Positions 16,796-24,384 of a stretch of DNA of 64,000 nt are shown one piece after another (positions within the stretch are counted from its first letter, which is position 1; the number at the start of each line of letters is the position of its first letter). The position numbers were made by a program, and so were the translations under genes. The stretch comes from Streptomyces aidingensis (GTDB lineage Bacteria > Actinomycetota > Actinomycetes > Streptomycetales > Streptomycetaceae): NCBI RefSeq assembly GCF_900112355.1, contig NZ_FOLM01000007.1, forward strand, positions 124,001 to 188,000. Reading direction: 5' to 3'. The notes beneath the pieces were generated by a model that was not told where the DNA came from, did no database searches, and saw nothing but the letters and a program-made list of their open reading frames with translations.

Positions 16796-16824
16796 TTGAC
16801 ATCGGCGTTTGCCGGGGTGGCAAA
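16796..16824 (+). promoter_or_regulatory. promoter with inverted-repeat operator for the XRE-cupin gene
   Basis: TTGACA at 16796-16801 is a consensus -35. A perfect inverted repeat TTTGCC-GGGGT-GGCAAA at 16808-16824 falls where the -10 and start should be, 7 bases before the ATG. It is a good candidate for autorepression by the downstream regulator. Confidence 0.55.
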
Positions 16825-16831
16825 TGGGAGG

Positions 16832-17428
16832 ATGGCCGGCGACGACGAACTGGCGGGTGTGCTGACCGCGGTGGGGCCCCGGCTGCGGGCGCTGCGGCTG
16901 GCCCGCGGCACCACGCTGGCACAGCTCGGCGAGAGCACCGGGATCTCGGCGAGCACCCTCTCCCGGCTGGAGTCCGGGCAGCGCCGGCCGACGCTGGAGC
17001 TGCTGCTGCCCCTGGCCCGGGCGCACGGGGTCCCGCTGGACGAGCTGGTGGGTGCGCCGGCGACGGGAGATCCGCGGGTCCACCCGCGGCCGTTCACCCA
17101 GTACGGCCGCACCTTCGTTCCGCTCACCCGCTATCTGGGCGGACTGCACGCCTACAAGATCATCATTCCGGCCCGCCGGCCGGCCGACGCGACGCGCCCG
17201 GAGCAGAGCGTGCACGAGGGCTACGAATGGCTGTATGTGCTCTCCGGCCGCCTGTGGCTGGCGCTCGGGGAGCACGATCTGGTCCTGGCCGCCGGCGAGG
17301 CGGCCGAGTTCGACACCCGGACCCCGCACGGCTTCGCCAACCCGGGCGAGCGGCCGGTGGAGTTCCTCTCGCTGTTCGGTGCGCAGGGCGAGCGGATGCA
17401 TGTCCGGGCCCGCCCGGCCGGCCGCTGA
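16832..17428 (+). CDS. XRE family regulator with C-terminal cupin sensor
   Basis: 198 residues. N-terminal helix-turn-helix (RLRALRLARGTTLAQLGESTGISASTLSRLESGQRRPTLELL) and C-terminal cupin_2 barrel (HEGYEWLYVLSGRLWLALGEHDLVLAAGEAAEFDTRTPHGFAN), whose HEGYEW and H residues probably bind a metal or small ligand. This architecture is common among regulators of amino-acid, polyamine or antibiotic-related genes. ATG with GGGAG immediately upstream. An inverted repeat overlapping the promoter suggests it controls itself. The ligand is unknown. Confidence 0.88.
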   Translation: MAGDDELAGVLTAVGPRLRALRLARGTTLAQLGESTGISASTLSRLESGQRRPTLELLLPLARAHGVPLDELVGAPATGDPRVHPRPFTQYGRTFVPLTRYLGGLHAYKIIIPARRPADATRPEQSVHEGYEWLYVLSGRLWLALGEHDLVLAAGEAAEFDTRTPHGFANPGERPVEFLSLFGAQGERMHVRARPAGR

Positions 17429-17451
17429 CGGCCGCGGCCCGGCGCGGCCGG

Positions 17452-18972
17452 TCAGGTGATGTAGCCGGTGGGCGTGGCCGGTGCGGTCACCGCGGTCCGG
17501 GAGACCATCCGGGCCGCCGCGGCCAGCCGGGCCACGGCCTCGTCGGCCACCGGCGCGGCCACCGTGAAGGGCAGGCGGACGAAGCCCTCGAAGGCACCGT
17601 CCACTCCGAACCGGGGTCCGGAGGCGACCCGCACCCCGAGGCGCTCGCCCGCGTCGGCGATCCGTGAACCGGACAGGCCAGCCGTGCGCACCCACAGCGT
17701 CAGCCCGCCGCCGGGCAGCTCGAACTCCCAGTCGGGCAGCTCCCGGCGCAGCGCGCCGGCCATGGCGTCCCGGTACTCGCGCAGCTGGGCCCGGCGCAGT
17801 GCCACCGCTTCCTGCCAGCCGCCCTCGCGCAGCAGCCAGGCCAGGGCGAGCTGCTCCAGCACCGGGCTGCCGAGGTCGGCATAGGCGCGGGCGGCGACCA
17901 GGCTGCGGATGACCTCGGGGGCGGCCCGCACCCAGCCCATGCGCATCCCGGCCCAGAAGGTCTTGCTGGCCGAACCGATGGTGATCACGGTGGAACCGCC
18001 GGGGTCGAAGGCGGCGAGCCGCCGCGGCTCCGGCCGCCGCGGACCGGCCCCGGGCGCGGGGCCGATCGCCAGGTCCCGCATGGTCTCGTCGGCCACCACC
18101 ACGGTGCCCGCGCCACGGGCGGCGGCCACCAGCTCCCGGCGCTGCTCCTCGGGGGCCTGCGCGCCGGTCGGGTTGTGGAAGTCGGGCATCACATAGGCCA
18201 TCCGGGGGGCGGCGTCACGGAGCACCCGGCGCCAGGCCGGCAGATCCCAGCCGGCCGGCCCGGGGGCCATGGCCACCGGTACCAGCCGGGCGCCGGCCTC
18301 CCGCATCAGCTGGAGCACATTGGCATAGGAGGGGTGCTCGACGGCGACCCGCTCACCCTGCACGGCCAGCAGCCGGCACAGTGCGGCCACCCCGCCCATC
18401 GCCCCGGTGGTGACCATGATCTGCTCGGGCATGGTGGGCACGCCGTCGGCCGTGTACCGGGCGGCCAGCGCCTCGCGCAGCAGGGGCAGTCCGGCCGGGT
18501 AGTCGCCGTGGGTGTGCGCGGAGGGGGCCAGGTCCGCCAGGGCGGCGCGGAAGGAACGGTCCAGCAGGCCGGCCGGGGCGGGCAGTGAGGCGCAGCCGAG
18601 GTCGATGGTGCTGCCGGTCGGATCGGGCGGCAGCGGATCCAGCGCGCGGGTGGGCAGCGGCTGCCCGGCGGGGACGGCGGTCCAGCTTCCGGAACCGCGC
18701 CGGGAGGTGAGAAAGCCCTCGCCGCGCAGGGCGTCGAAGGCGGCGGCGATGGTGGTGCGGCTCACCGAGAGGGCGCCGGCCAGCTCCCGCTCGGCGGGCA
18801 GCCGGGCGGCCACCGGCAGCCGGCCCTCCAGGACCAGCAGCCGCACCCGGTCGGCCAGTGCGCGGTAGGCCGGGGTGCGGGGCGAGCGCCATCCCTCCCC
18901 GCCGCCGTCCGCCTGGAGCAGCCTGGCAAGCTGGGTGGCTCCCACCGTCGAAGTCCAGCCCGACGCATTCAT
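17452..18972 (-). CDS. MocR-family regulator (GntR HTH plus aminotransferase domain), YczR-like
   Basis: 506 residues. N-terminal GntR winged HTH (YRALADRVRLLVLEGRLPVAARLPAERELAGALSVSRTTIAAAFDAL) is linked to a fold-type I aminotransferase-like domain whose PLP lysine is in ITIGSASKTFWAGMRMGW, near residue 336. PDFHNPTG and VVADET are also conserved. Such proteins regulate transcription with PLP as ligand. It is divergent from a YczE-type membrane protein gene (19115), an arrangement known for the YczR subgroup, so that gene is the likely target. Confidence 0.88.
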   Translation of the reverse strand: MNASGWTSTVGATQLARLLQADGGGEGWRSPRTPAYRALADRVRLLVLEGRLPVAARLPAERELAGALSVSRTTIAAAFDALRGEGFLTSRRGSGSWTAVPAGQPLPTRALDPLPPDPTGSTIDLGCASLPAPAGLLDRSFRAALADLAPSAHTHGDYPAGLPLLREALAARYTADGVPTMPEQIMVTTGAMGGVAALCRLLAVQGERVAVEHPSYANVLQLMREAGARLVPVAMAPGPAGWDLPAWRRVLRDAAPRMAYVMPDFHNPTGAQAPEEQRRELVAAARGAGTVVVADETMRDLAIGPAPGAGPRRPEPRRLAAFDPGGSTVITIGSASKTFWAGMRMGWVRAAPEVIRSLVAARAYADLGSPVLEQLALAWLLREGGWQEAVALRRAQLREYRDAMAGALRRELPDWEFELPGGGLTLWVRTAGLSGSRIADAGERLGVRVASGPRFGVDGAFEGFVRLPFTVAAPVADEAVARLAAAARMVSRTAVTAPATPTGYIT

Positions 18973-19114
18973 CAGTCCACCTTTATCAGATTGGCCCTTT
19001 GACACCGGGTCTTGCAGGCCACATGATGCCACGCGGCGGTCCACTCGGACCAGCCGGCAGCACACCGGAAGTACCGCGCCGCCACCGCCGCGCCGGAAGT
19101 ACAGGAGAGAAGCC

Positions 19115-19828
19115 GTGTCCAAGGTCCAAGGGGAGGCGCGGCTGCCGCGCCGTCTGGTGCAGCTCTACGCCGGACTGGTGCTGTACGGCGCGAGCCTGGG
19201 GCTGATGGTGCGTGCCGGGCTGGGGCTCGACCCCTGGGACGTGCTCCATCAGGGCGTGGCCGAGCGCACCGGGCTCACCATCGGCACGGTGGTGATCCTG
19301 ACCGGCGCGCTGGTCCTGCTGGCCTGGGTGCCGCTGCGCCAGCGGCCCGGCCTGGGAACGGTGTCCAATGTGGTGGTGCTGGGACTGGCCATGGACGCCA
19401 CCATGGCCCTGGTCCCGGACTTCGGGCCGCTCGCGGTGCGGATCCCGCTGATGCTCCTGGCGGTGGTGCTGAACGGCATGGCCACCGGCATGTACATCGC
19501 CGCCCGGTTCGGCCCCGGCCCGCGGGACGGTCTGATGACCGGGCTGCACCGGGTCACCGGCCGGTCGGTGCGGCTGGTGCGCACCGCGATCGAGCTGACC
19601 GTGCTGGTCAGCGGCATTCTGCTGGGCGGCACCGCGGGGGTGGGCACGGTACTGTACGCGCTGGCCATCGGCCCGCTGACCCAGTTCTTCCTGCGGGTCT
19701 TCGAGGTCCGCGGGCTGCCGCCGGCCCCCTCGGTGGTAGTCCGCCGCCGGCCCGCCGGGCGCCCCGCGCGGAGCCCGGAGGGCCCCGCCGCCGGGGCGGG
19801 GATGCCCCGGCCCCGCGAGGGGCGGTAA
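19115..19828 (+). CDS. YczE/YyaS/YitT family integral membrane protein
   Basis: 237 residues with five predicted helices (LVQLYAGLVLYGASLGLMVRAGLGLDPWDVL, TVVILTGALVLLAWVPL, IPLMLLAVVLNGMATGMYIAARF and others) and the family motifs GLDPWDVLH and GPGPRDGLM. GTG start with AGGAGA 8 bases upstream. Divergent from the MocR regulator. The transported substrate or role of this family is not established. Confidence 0.85.
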   Translation: MSKVQGEARLPRRLVQLYAGLVLYGASLGLMVRAGLGLDPWDVLHQGVAERTGLTIGTVVILTGALVLLAWVPLRQRPGLGTVSNVVVLGLAMDATMALVPDFGPLAVRIPLMLLAVVLNGMATGMYIAARFGPGPRDGLMTGLHRVTGRSVRLVRTAIELTVLVSGILLGGTAGVGTVLYALAIGPLTQFFLRVFEVRGLPPAPSVVVRRRPAGRPARSPEGPAAGAGMPRPREGR

Positions 19829-19971
19829 GGTACGCCTCTGGCCGCACGAGGGACCGTTACCGCACGTCACTCCGGTACGAACGCTGGGTGACATCTCCTG
19901 CCAGATGTGACAAACCGGACGTCGGTGGGTACAACCAAGAGGCGGCCCGTGGGCGACGCATGTCCCGGATC

Positions 19972-19998
19972 GGGAATCTTCACCGGCGACCGGACGTT
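19972..19998 (+). promoter_or_regulatory. sigma-R type promoter of rbpA
   Basis: GGGAAT at 19972-19977, exactly 18 bases, then GTTG from 19996. This equals the thiol-stress sigma-R consensus (GGGAAT-N18-GTT). rbpA of S. coelicolor is known to have a sigma-R-dependent promoter, which supports the call. The start codon is about 60 bp further down. Confidence 0.75.
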
Positions 19999-20059
19999 GA
20001 CCGGATAACGACGACAGCGACACCTGTCCTGTGGGCGACCAGCCCGGGAGGCACGATTC

Positions 20060-20431
20060 ATGAGTGAGCGAGCTCTGCGCGGTACGCGGCTCGTGGTGAC
20101 CAGCTACGAGACGGACCGCGGTATCGATCTGGCGCCCCGCCAGGCCGTGGAGTACGCATGCCAGAAGGGGCACCGTTTCGAGATGCCCTTCTCGGTGGAG
20201 GCCGAGATCCCGCCGGAGTGGGAATGCCGGGTGTGCGGCTCCCAGGCCCTGCTGGTGGACGGCGACGGTCCGGAGGAGAAGAAGGTCAAGCCCGCGCGGA
20301 CGCACTGGGACATGCTCATGGAGCGGCGTACCCGCGAGGAGCTGGAGGAAGTGCTGGCCGAGCGGCTGGCGGTGCTCCGCTCCGGCGGGATGAACGTGGC
20401 GGTGCACCCGCGCGACAAGAAGTCCGCCTGA
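20060..20431 (+). CDS. rbpA: RNA polymerase-binding protein RbpA
   Basis: 123 residues. An actinobacterial transcription factor that binds the group 1/2 sigma factor and RNA polymerase and stabilises the promoter complex. Conserved parts: N-terminal tail MSERALRGTRLVVTSYETDRG, core domain with zinc-binding cysteines (YACQKGH ... WECRVCGS), basic linker (KKVKPARTHWDML) and C-terminal sigma-interaction domain (RRTREELEEVLAERLAVLR). Monocistronic: a strong terminator follows 72 bp after the stop. Confidence 0.97.
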   Translation: MSERALRGTRLVVTSYETDRGIDLAPRQAVEYACQKGHRFEMPFSVEAEIPPEWECRVCGSQALLVDGDGPEEKKVKPARTHWDMLMERRTREELEEVLAERLAVLRSGGMNVAVHPRDKKSA

Positions 20432-20503
20432 GTCCGGCCGCGGTCACGCGGGCCCGGACCACGACCTGAGGAGCATATGGGGCGAGCGGACGAGTCATGA
20501 CAG

Positions 20504-20543
20504 GCCTTGAGGGCGGACCACCGCGGTGGTCCGCCCTCAAGGC
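20504..20543. terminator. 40-bp perfect palindrome after rbpA
   Basis: GCCTTGAGGGCGGACCACC at 20504-20522 pairs exactly with 20525-20543 around a GC centre. It lies between convergent rbpA and fxsA and should terminate both. Confidence 0.85.
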
Positions 20544-20592
20544 TGTCGCCGGACGGGCCGCCGCGGCGGCCCGTCCATGGTCCGGCCATGGT

Positions 20593-21243
20593 TCAGCGCC
20601 GGGGGCCGCCTAGTTCGCCGCGCGGCCCCTCCCCGGGGTCCTCCTCCGGCGCCCCGGGACCGCCCGGACCGCTCCCGCCGCCGGCCGGCCCGTCGTCAGG
20701 CACCACCTCGCCGCGCACCACCCGCCCGCCGCCGTCGCCCGCGGCCTCGGAGCGGCGCAGCCGGGCGGCCTCCTCGGCGTCCTTGAACTGCCGGTAGGCG
20801 GTGCCCAGCGGCCCCTTGCCGGAGCGCAGCAGCCGTGCGCCGGTACGCCGCAGCAGCGCGGCGGTCGGCGGGAACACGCACAGCAGCCCGGCCGCGTCGG
20901 AGAGCAGCCCGGGCACCATCAGCAGCAGGCCGCCCAGCATGGTGAGGCCGTTGCCGGAGCCGGCCGCCGCGGATTCCGGGCCGCCGCGCTGGAGCGACTC
21001 GGCCAGGCGCCGCCAGGCCCGGCTGCCGGCCTGCCGGATCACCAGGGCCCCGAGCACCAGCCCGGCCAGCAGCACCAGGAAGACGGTGAATCCGCCGGCG
21101 GCGTCGCCGAGCAGGATCAGCAGCCAGAGTTCGGCCAGTGCCCAGAGGGCCACGCCCAGCGGCAGCAGGGTTCTCAGCCGCCGGCCGGCGCGCCCGGCGG
21201 GTCCGGCGGGGTTACGGGAGGGTCGGGAGTTGCCGGTCGTCAT
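20593..21243 (-). CDS. fxsA: FxsA family membrane protein
   Basis: 216 residues. Three hydrophobic segments (LLPLGVALWALAELWLLILLG, FTVFLVLLAGLVLGALVIRQ, MLGGLLLMVPGLLSDAAGLLCVFPPT) with the FxsA signature GGLLLMVPGLLSDAAG and a long charged Gly/Pro-rich C-terminal tail. The E. coli homologue affects phage exclusion by F; the role in actinomycetes is unknown. Its ATG lies 32 bp inside the end of the upstream mannosyltransferase gene, so it is co-translated with that operon. Confidence 0.9.
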   Translation of the reverse strand: MTTGNSRPSRNPAGPAGRAGRRLRTLLPLGVALWALAELWLLILLGDAAGGFTVFLVLLAGLVLGALVIRQAGSRAWRRLAESLQRGGPESAAAGSGNGLTMLGGLLLMVPGLLSDAAGLLCVFPPTAALLRRTGARLLRSGKGPLGTAYRQFKDAEEAARLRRSEAAGDGGGRVVRGEVVPDDGPAGGGSGPGGPGAPEEDPGEGPRGELGGPRR

Positions 21244-22012
21244 GTTCTCCAGTGTGCCCGCGTCCGGTGATCCGGCGGAGCCCGGAGGCCAGCCCCCAGA
21301 CGGTGACCCGCCACAGCGCCTCCACCACGATGTCCCGGTTCATCTTGGAATCGCCCAGCTCCCGCTCGACAAAGGTGATGGGCACCTCGGCCACCCGGTG
21401 TCCGGCCCGGTGCGCGCGGTGCGCCAGATCGACCTGGAAGCAGTAGCCCTGGGAGGCGATGTCGTCCAGCAGCGCCGGGGTCAGCACATGGCTGCGGAAC
21501 GCCCGGTAGCCGCTGGTGACGTCGTGCAGCGGGAGACCGAGCAGCAGCCGGGAGTAGACCGAGCCGCCCCGGGAGAGCAGCTCCCGGTAGCGGGGCCAGT
21601 GCACGATCCGGCCGCCCGGCACCCACCGGGAGCCGACCACCACATCGGCCCGTTCCAGGGCGGTGAGCAGCCGCGGAAGCTGCTCCGGCTGGTGCGAGCC
21701 GTCGCCGTCCATCTCCACCAGGACCCGGTAGCCGCGCTCCAGGCCCCAGCGGAAGCCGTCCAGATAGGCCGCGCCCAGGCCTTCCTTGCCCGGCCGGTGC
21801 AGCACATGGACGCCCGGGTCGGCGGCGGCCAGCGCGTCGGCTATCTTGCCGGTGCCGTCCGGGCTGTTGTCGTCGGCGATCAGCAGATCGGCGGCGGGCA
21901 CCGCCGCCCGGAGCCGGGCCGCCAGCGGTTCCAGGCTACCGGCCTCGTTGTAGGTCGGGATGATCACCAGTACCGGGCCCGGGAGCCCGCCCCGGGCGTC
22001 GGGTGCGCTCAC
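21212..22012 (-). CDS. ppm1: polyprenol monophosphomannose synthase (Ppm1/Dpm1)
   Basis: 266 residues. GT2-family glycosyltransferase that transfers mannose from GDP-mannose to polyprenyl phosphate, the donor for protein O-mannosylation and lipoglycans. Typical motifs: VIIPTYNEAGSL, ADDNSPDGTG (DxD-like metal site), VEMDGDGSHQPEQL, VGSRWVPGG, HDVTSGYRAFR and ERELGDSKM. It has no membrane helices of its own. The GTG start overlaps the stop of the acyltransferase gene by four bases; in mycobacteria the two activities are fused. Confidence 0.94.
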   Translation of the reverse strand: MSAPDARGGLPGPVLVIIPTYNEAGSLEPLAARLRAAVPAADLLIADDNSPDGTGKIADALAAADPGVHVLHRPGKEGLGAAYLDGFRWGLERGYRVLVEMDGDGSHQPEQLPRLLTALERADVVVGSRWVPGGRIVHWPRYRELLSRGGSVYSRLLLGLPLHDVTSGYRAFRSHVLTPALLDDIASQGYCFQVDLAHRAHRAGHRVAEVPITFVERELGDSKMNRDIVVEALWRVTVWGLASGLRRITGRGHTGEHDDRQLPTLP

Positions 22013-23748
22013 GCCGGGGAGTCCTGCGCCGCCGTGTCCCGCCGCGCCGCCCGGCGGGTGCGCCAGGCGACCGCGGCCCAGGCCAGCAGGCCGACGACGG
22101 CCATCGCCCATTCCGGGGCGGCGCCGACCCGGTCGGCCGGCGTCCGGCCGTCGCGCAGCGGCAGCTCGCCGGTGAGCACGTCCTGGGTGAACTCCTCGGT
22201 GCGCTGCAGCACCGTGCCGTCCGGCGCCACGATGGCGCTGATCCCGCTGGGGGCGGCGGTGACGATCGCCCGGCCGTGCTCCACGGCGCGCAGCGAGGAC
22301 ATGGCGAGCTGCTGCTCGGGCTGGCCGGTGTGACCGTAGGTGGCGTTGTTGGTCTGGACGACCAGGGCGCGGGCGCCGTCGTTGACGGTGTCCCGGACGA
22401 TGCCGTCGTAGGCCACCTCGAAGCAGATCACATCGCCCAGCCGGGCCGGGCCGACGTCCAGCACGCCGCTGTGGTCGCCGGGCCAGAAGTCCCGGGGCAC
22501 CCGCTCCAGCCGGCTGATCACCTTGCTGAGCTGCTCCCGGAAGGGCACATACTCGCCGAACGGGACCGGGTGCTGCTTGGTGTAGGAGTCGCCGGGGCCG
22601 GTCTGCGGGTCCCAGACGATGCCCTGGTTCTCGACGTAGCCCTCCTTGGTGGGATGGTCGACCAGGGCGCCCACCAGCACCGGGACGCCCACCGCCCGGA
22701 CCGCTTCCTCGATGGCCGCCCGGGCCGCGGGGTCGCGGTAGGGGTCGAGGTCGGAGGCGTTCTCCGGCCAGATCACCAGATCCGGCCGTTCGGTGCGGCC
22801 CGCGTCGATGTCCTCGGCGAGTCCGAGGGTGGCCTCGACATGGTTGCTGAGGATCAGCATCGGGCGGCCCAGGAAATCCATGCCGGGCTGCTGGACATTG
22901 CCCTGGACCACGGCGATGCGCACGGTGTCGTCCGCGTCGGTGGGCACCGGTACGGCCTGGCCGGCGAGGGTCACGGCCGCGGCCAGTCCGGCCGGTACCA
23001 GGGCCCGGGGCACGGCCGTGCGCGGCGGGACCGCGGCGGGGCGGCGGCGCAGCCGCCACAGGGCGAGGCCCGCGGCGGCCAGCAGCCCGCCGCTCAGCGC
23101 CACCGCGAAGGTCACCAGCGGGGCGCCGCCGAGCGCGGCCAGCGGGGTGAACGGGGTGCTGGTGTTGGCGAAGGCCAGCCGGCCCCAGGGAAAGCCGCCG
23201 AGCGGCACCCGGTCACGGGCCCACTCCTCGGCCACCCACAGGCAGGCGCCCCACAGCGGCCACGGCCGCAGCCGGGAGACGGCCGCCAGCCCCGCGCCCA
23301 GCGGGACGAAGAACAGCGCCTGGATCACCGACAGCCCCAGCACGGCGTCCCAGCCGATCACCCGCAGCCACTGGAGCAGGCCGACGAAGAAGGGCAGCCC
23401 CATGGCGAAACCGGTCCAGGCGCCCTGCCGGGCGGTGCGGCCCCGGGTCAGCAGCGCCAGGGCGGCGACCGCGAGCAGGGACAGCGGCCACCAGCCCAGC
23501 GGCGGGAAGGCGGCGGCCAGGGCGCCGCCGGCGAGTGCGGCCAGCGCGCTGCGGGGCGCGTGGCGGCGCGCCGCGGCGGCCAGCCGGCGCGGCCCCGGTA
23601 CGGACGCCCGGCCGGGGGCCCCCGCGGGATCTTCGGACGCCGCGGCGGGCTTCCGCCCGGCCGGACCGTCCGGGGTCTGCCCGGCGGCTGCGGCGGGCGG
23701 GACGCCGGTGCCATGACCGGCGGTGGCGGTGTCCGGGGTCGGTGGCAC
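22009..23748 (-). CDS. lnt: apolipoprotein N-acyltransferase
   Basis: About 579 residues from the chosen GTG. A hydrophobic N-terminal half with about seven helices (LAGGALAAAFPPLGWWPLSLLAVAALALL ...) and a C-terminal nitrilase-fold domain carrying the Glu of VIWPENASD, a Lys in the KQHPVPFGEYVPFRE region and the Cys of DVICFEVAYDG, the Lnt catalytic triad. It N-acylates the lipoprotein N-terminal cysteine at the membrane. The start is uncertain: GTG at 23748 has AGGAAGG about 10 bases upstream; the frame stays open further but looks non-coding. Coupled to ppm1 by a GTGA overlap. Confidence 0.9.
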   Translation of the reverse strand: MPPTPDTATAGHGTGVPPAAAAGQTPDGPAGRKPAAASEDPAGAPGRASVPGPRRLAAAARRHAPRSALAALAGGALAAAFPPLGWWPLSLLAVAALALLTRGRTARQGAWTGFAMGLPFFVGLLQWLRVIGWDAVLGLSVIQALFFVPLGAGLAAVSRLRPWPLWGACLWVAEEWARDRVPLGGFPWGRLAFANTSTPFTPLAALGGAPLVTFAVALSGGLLAAAGLALWRLRRRPAAVPPRTAVPRALVPAGLAAAVTLAGQAVPVPTDADDTVRIAVVQGNVQQPGMDFLGRPMLILSNHVEATLGLAEDIDAGRTERPDLVIWPENASDLDPYRDPAARAAIEEAVRAVGVPVLVGALVDHPTKEGYVENQGIVWDPQTGPGDSYTKQHPVPFGEYVPFREQLSKVISRLERVPRDFWPGDHSGVLDVGPARLGDVICFEVAYDGIVRDTVNDGARALVVQTNNATYGHTGQPEQQLAMSSLRAVEHGRAIVTAAPSGISAIVAPDGTVLQRTEEFTQDVLTGELPLRDGRTPADRVGAAPEWAMAVVGLLAWAAVAWRTRRAARRDTAAQDSPA

Positions 23749-24384
23749 GGGTGGGTGGCCTTCCTGCTGATCGACCGGTGTGAGGTCGACGGTACCCCGA
23801 ACGGCGGCTGCTTCGGCACGGCGGGGCCGTGCCGGGGCGGCGCGACCGGGGAATGGGGCCCGGCGCCCTTCGGGCCGACCTGGGACCCGCTGGCTGCGGG
23901 TCGACCGAAAGCCGTTGTCTACTGAGCGGCCGGGCCACCATCCGGGTCGCACCTGCCGGCCGGGCGGAAACCCTGCGCCCCCGTGCCGCGGGTGCTGGAC
24001 CTGGCTCCCAGCGACGGAAGACCGTTGCAGCGGTCCCGCCCCCTGGCCCAGCAGCGTTCGACGACTGCGCGCGAGGCACACCGGCCGGATGCCCTCAGGT
24101 GGACCCGGCCGAACCTATCGTTCGTCGTGAGCCGCCTGTCAACACTGGTCTGACCTGCGGCGTTTCCGCAAAGCTCCTGGTCAGTGGGGACCGGTGGGCC
24201 GGGCACCCGCGGCCCGGCGCACGTCGTTCGGCGGTATCGCCGCACCCGGATCACCCGAGCGGTGGATCACCCGACCGGCAAGACCGGTCCGGCCCCCCGG
24301 TCGCCGCCCCGGTCGCCGCCGCGGCCCCGGCGGGGGGCCTTCCGGACGGCCCCGGTGCCCGCGCCCGGTGCCGGGCCGGGTGCT
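23749..24384. other. 636-bp intergenic region upstream of lnt
   Basis: No convincing gene on either strand. It should contain the promoter of the lnt-ppm1-fxsA operon and, at its far end, the terminator of the leftward amidohydrolase gene. Open frames here lack ribosome-binding sites and recognisable protein sequence. Confidence 0.6.
24291..24339 (-). terminator. GC-rich stem after the amidohydrolase gene
   Basis: GGCCCCCC at 24291-24298 pairs with GGGGGGCC at 24332-24339. The intervening bases carry a duplicated CCGGTCGCCGCC. It lies 46 bp past the amidohydrolase stop in the leftward direction. Confidence 0.45.

Noticed and set aside
20477..20500. A 7-codon mini-ORF (MGRADES) with GAGGAG just before the rbpA terminator
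   Set aside because: Too short to support as a gene; the spacing of the ribosome site (3 bases) is poor and it could arise by chance.
24126..24384. A possible small gene upstream of lnt
   Set aside because: Open frames here lack ribosome sites and are low-complexity Pro/Arg/Ala sequence; treated as non-coding.
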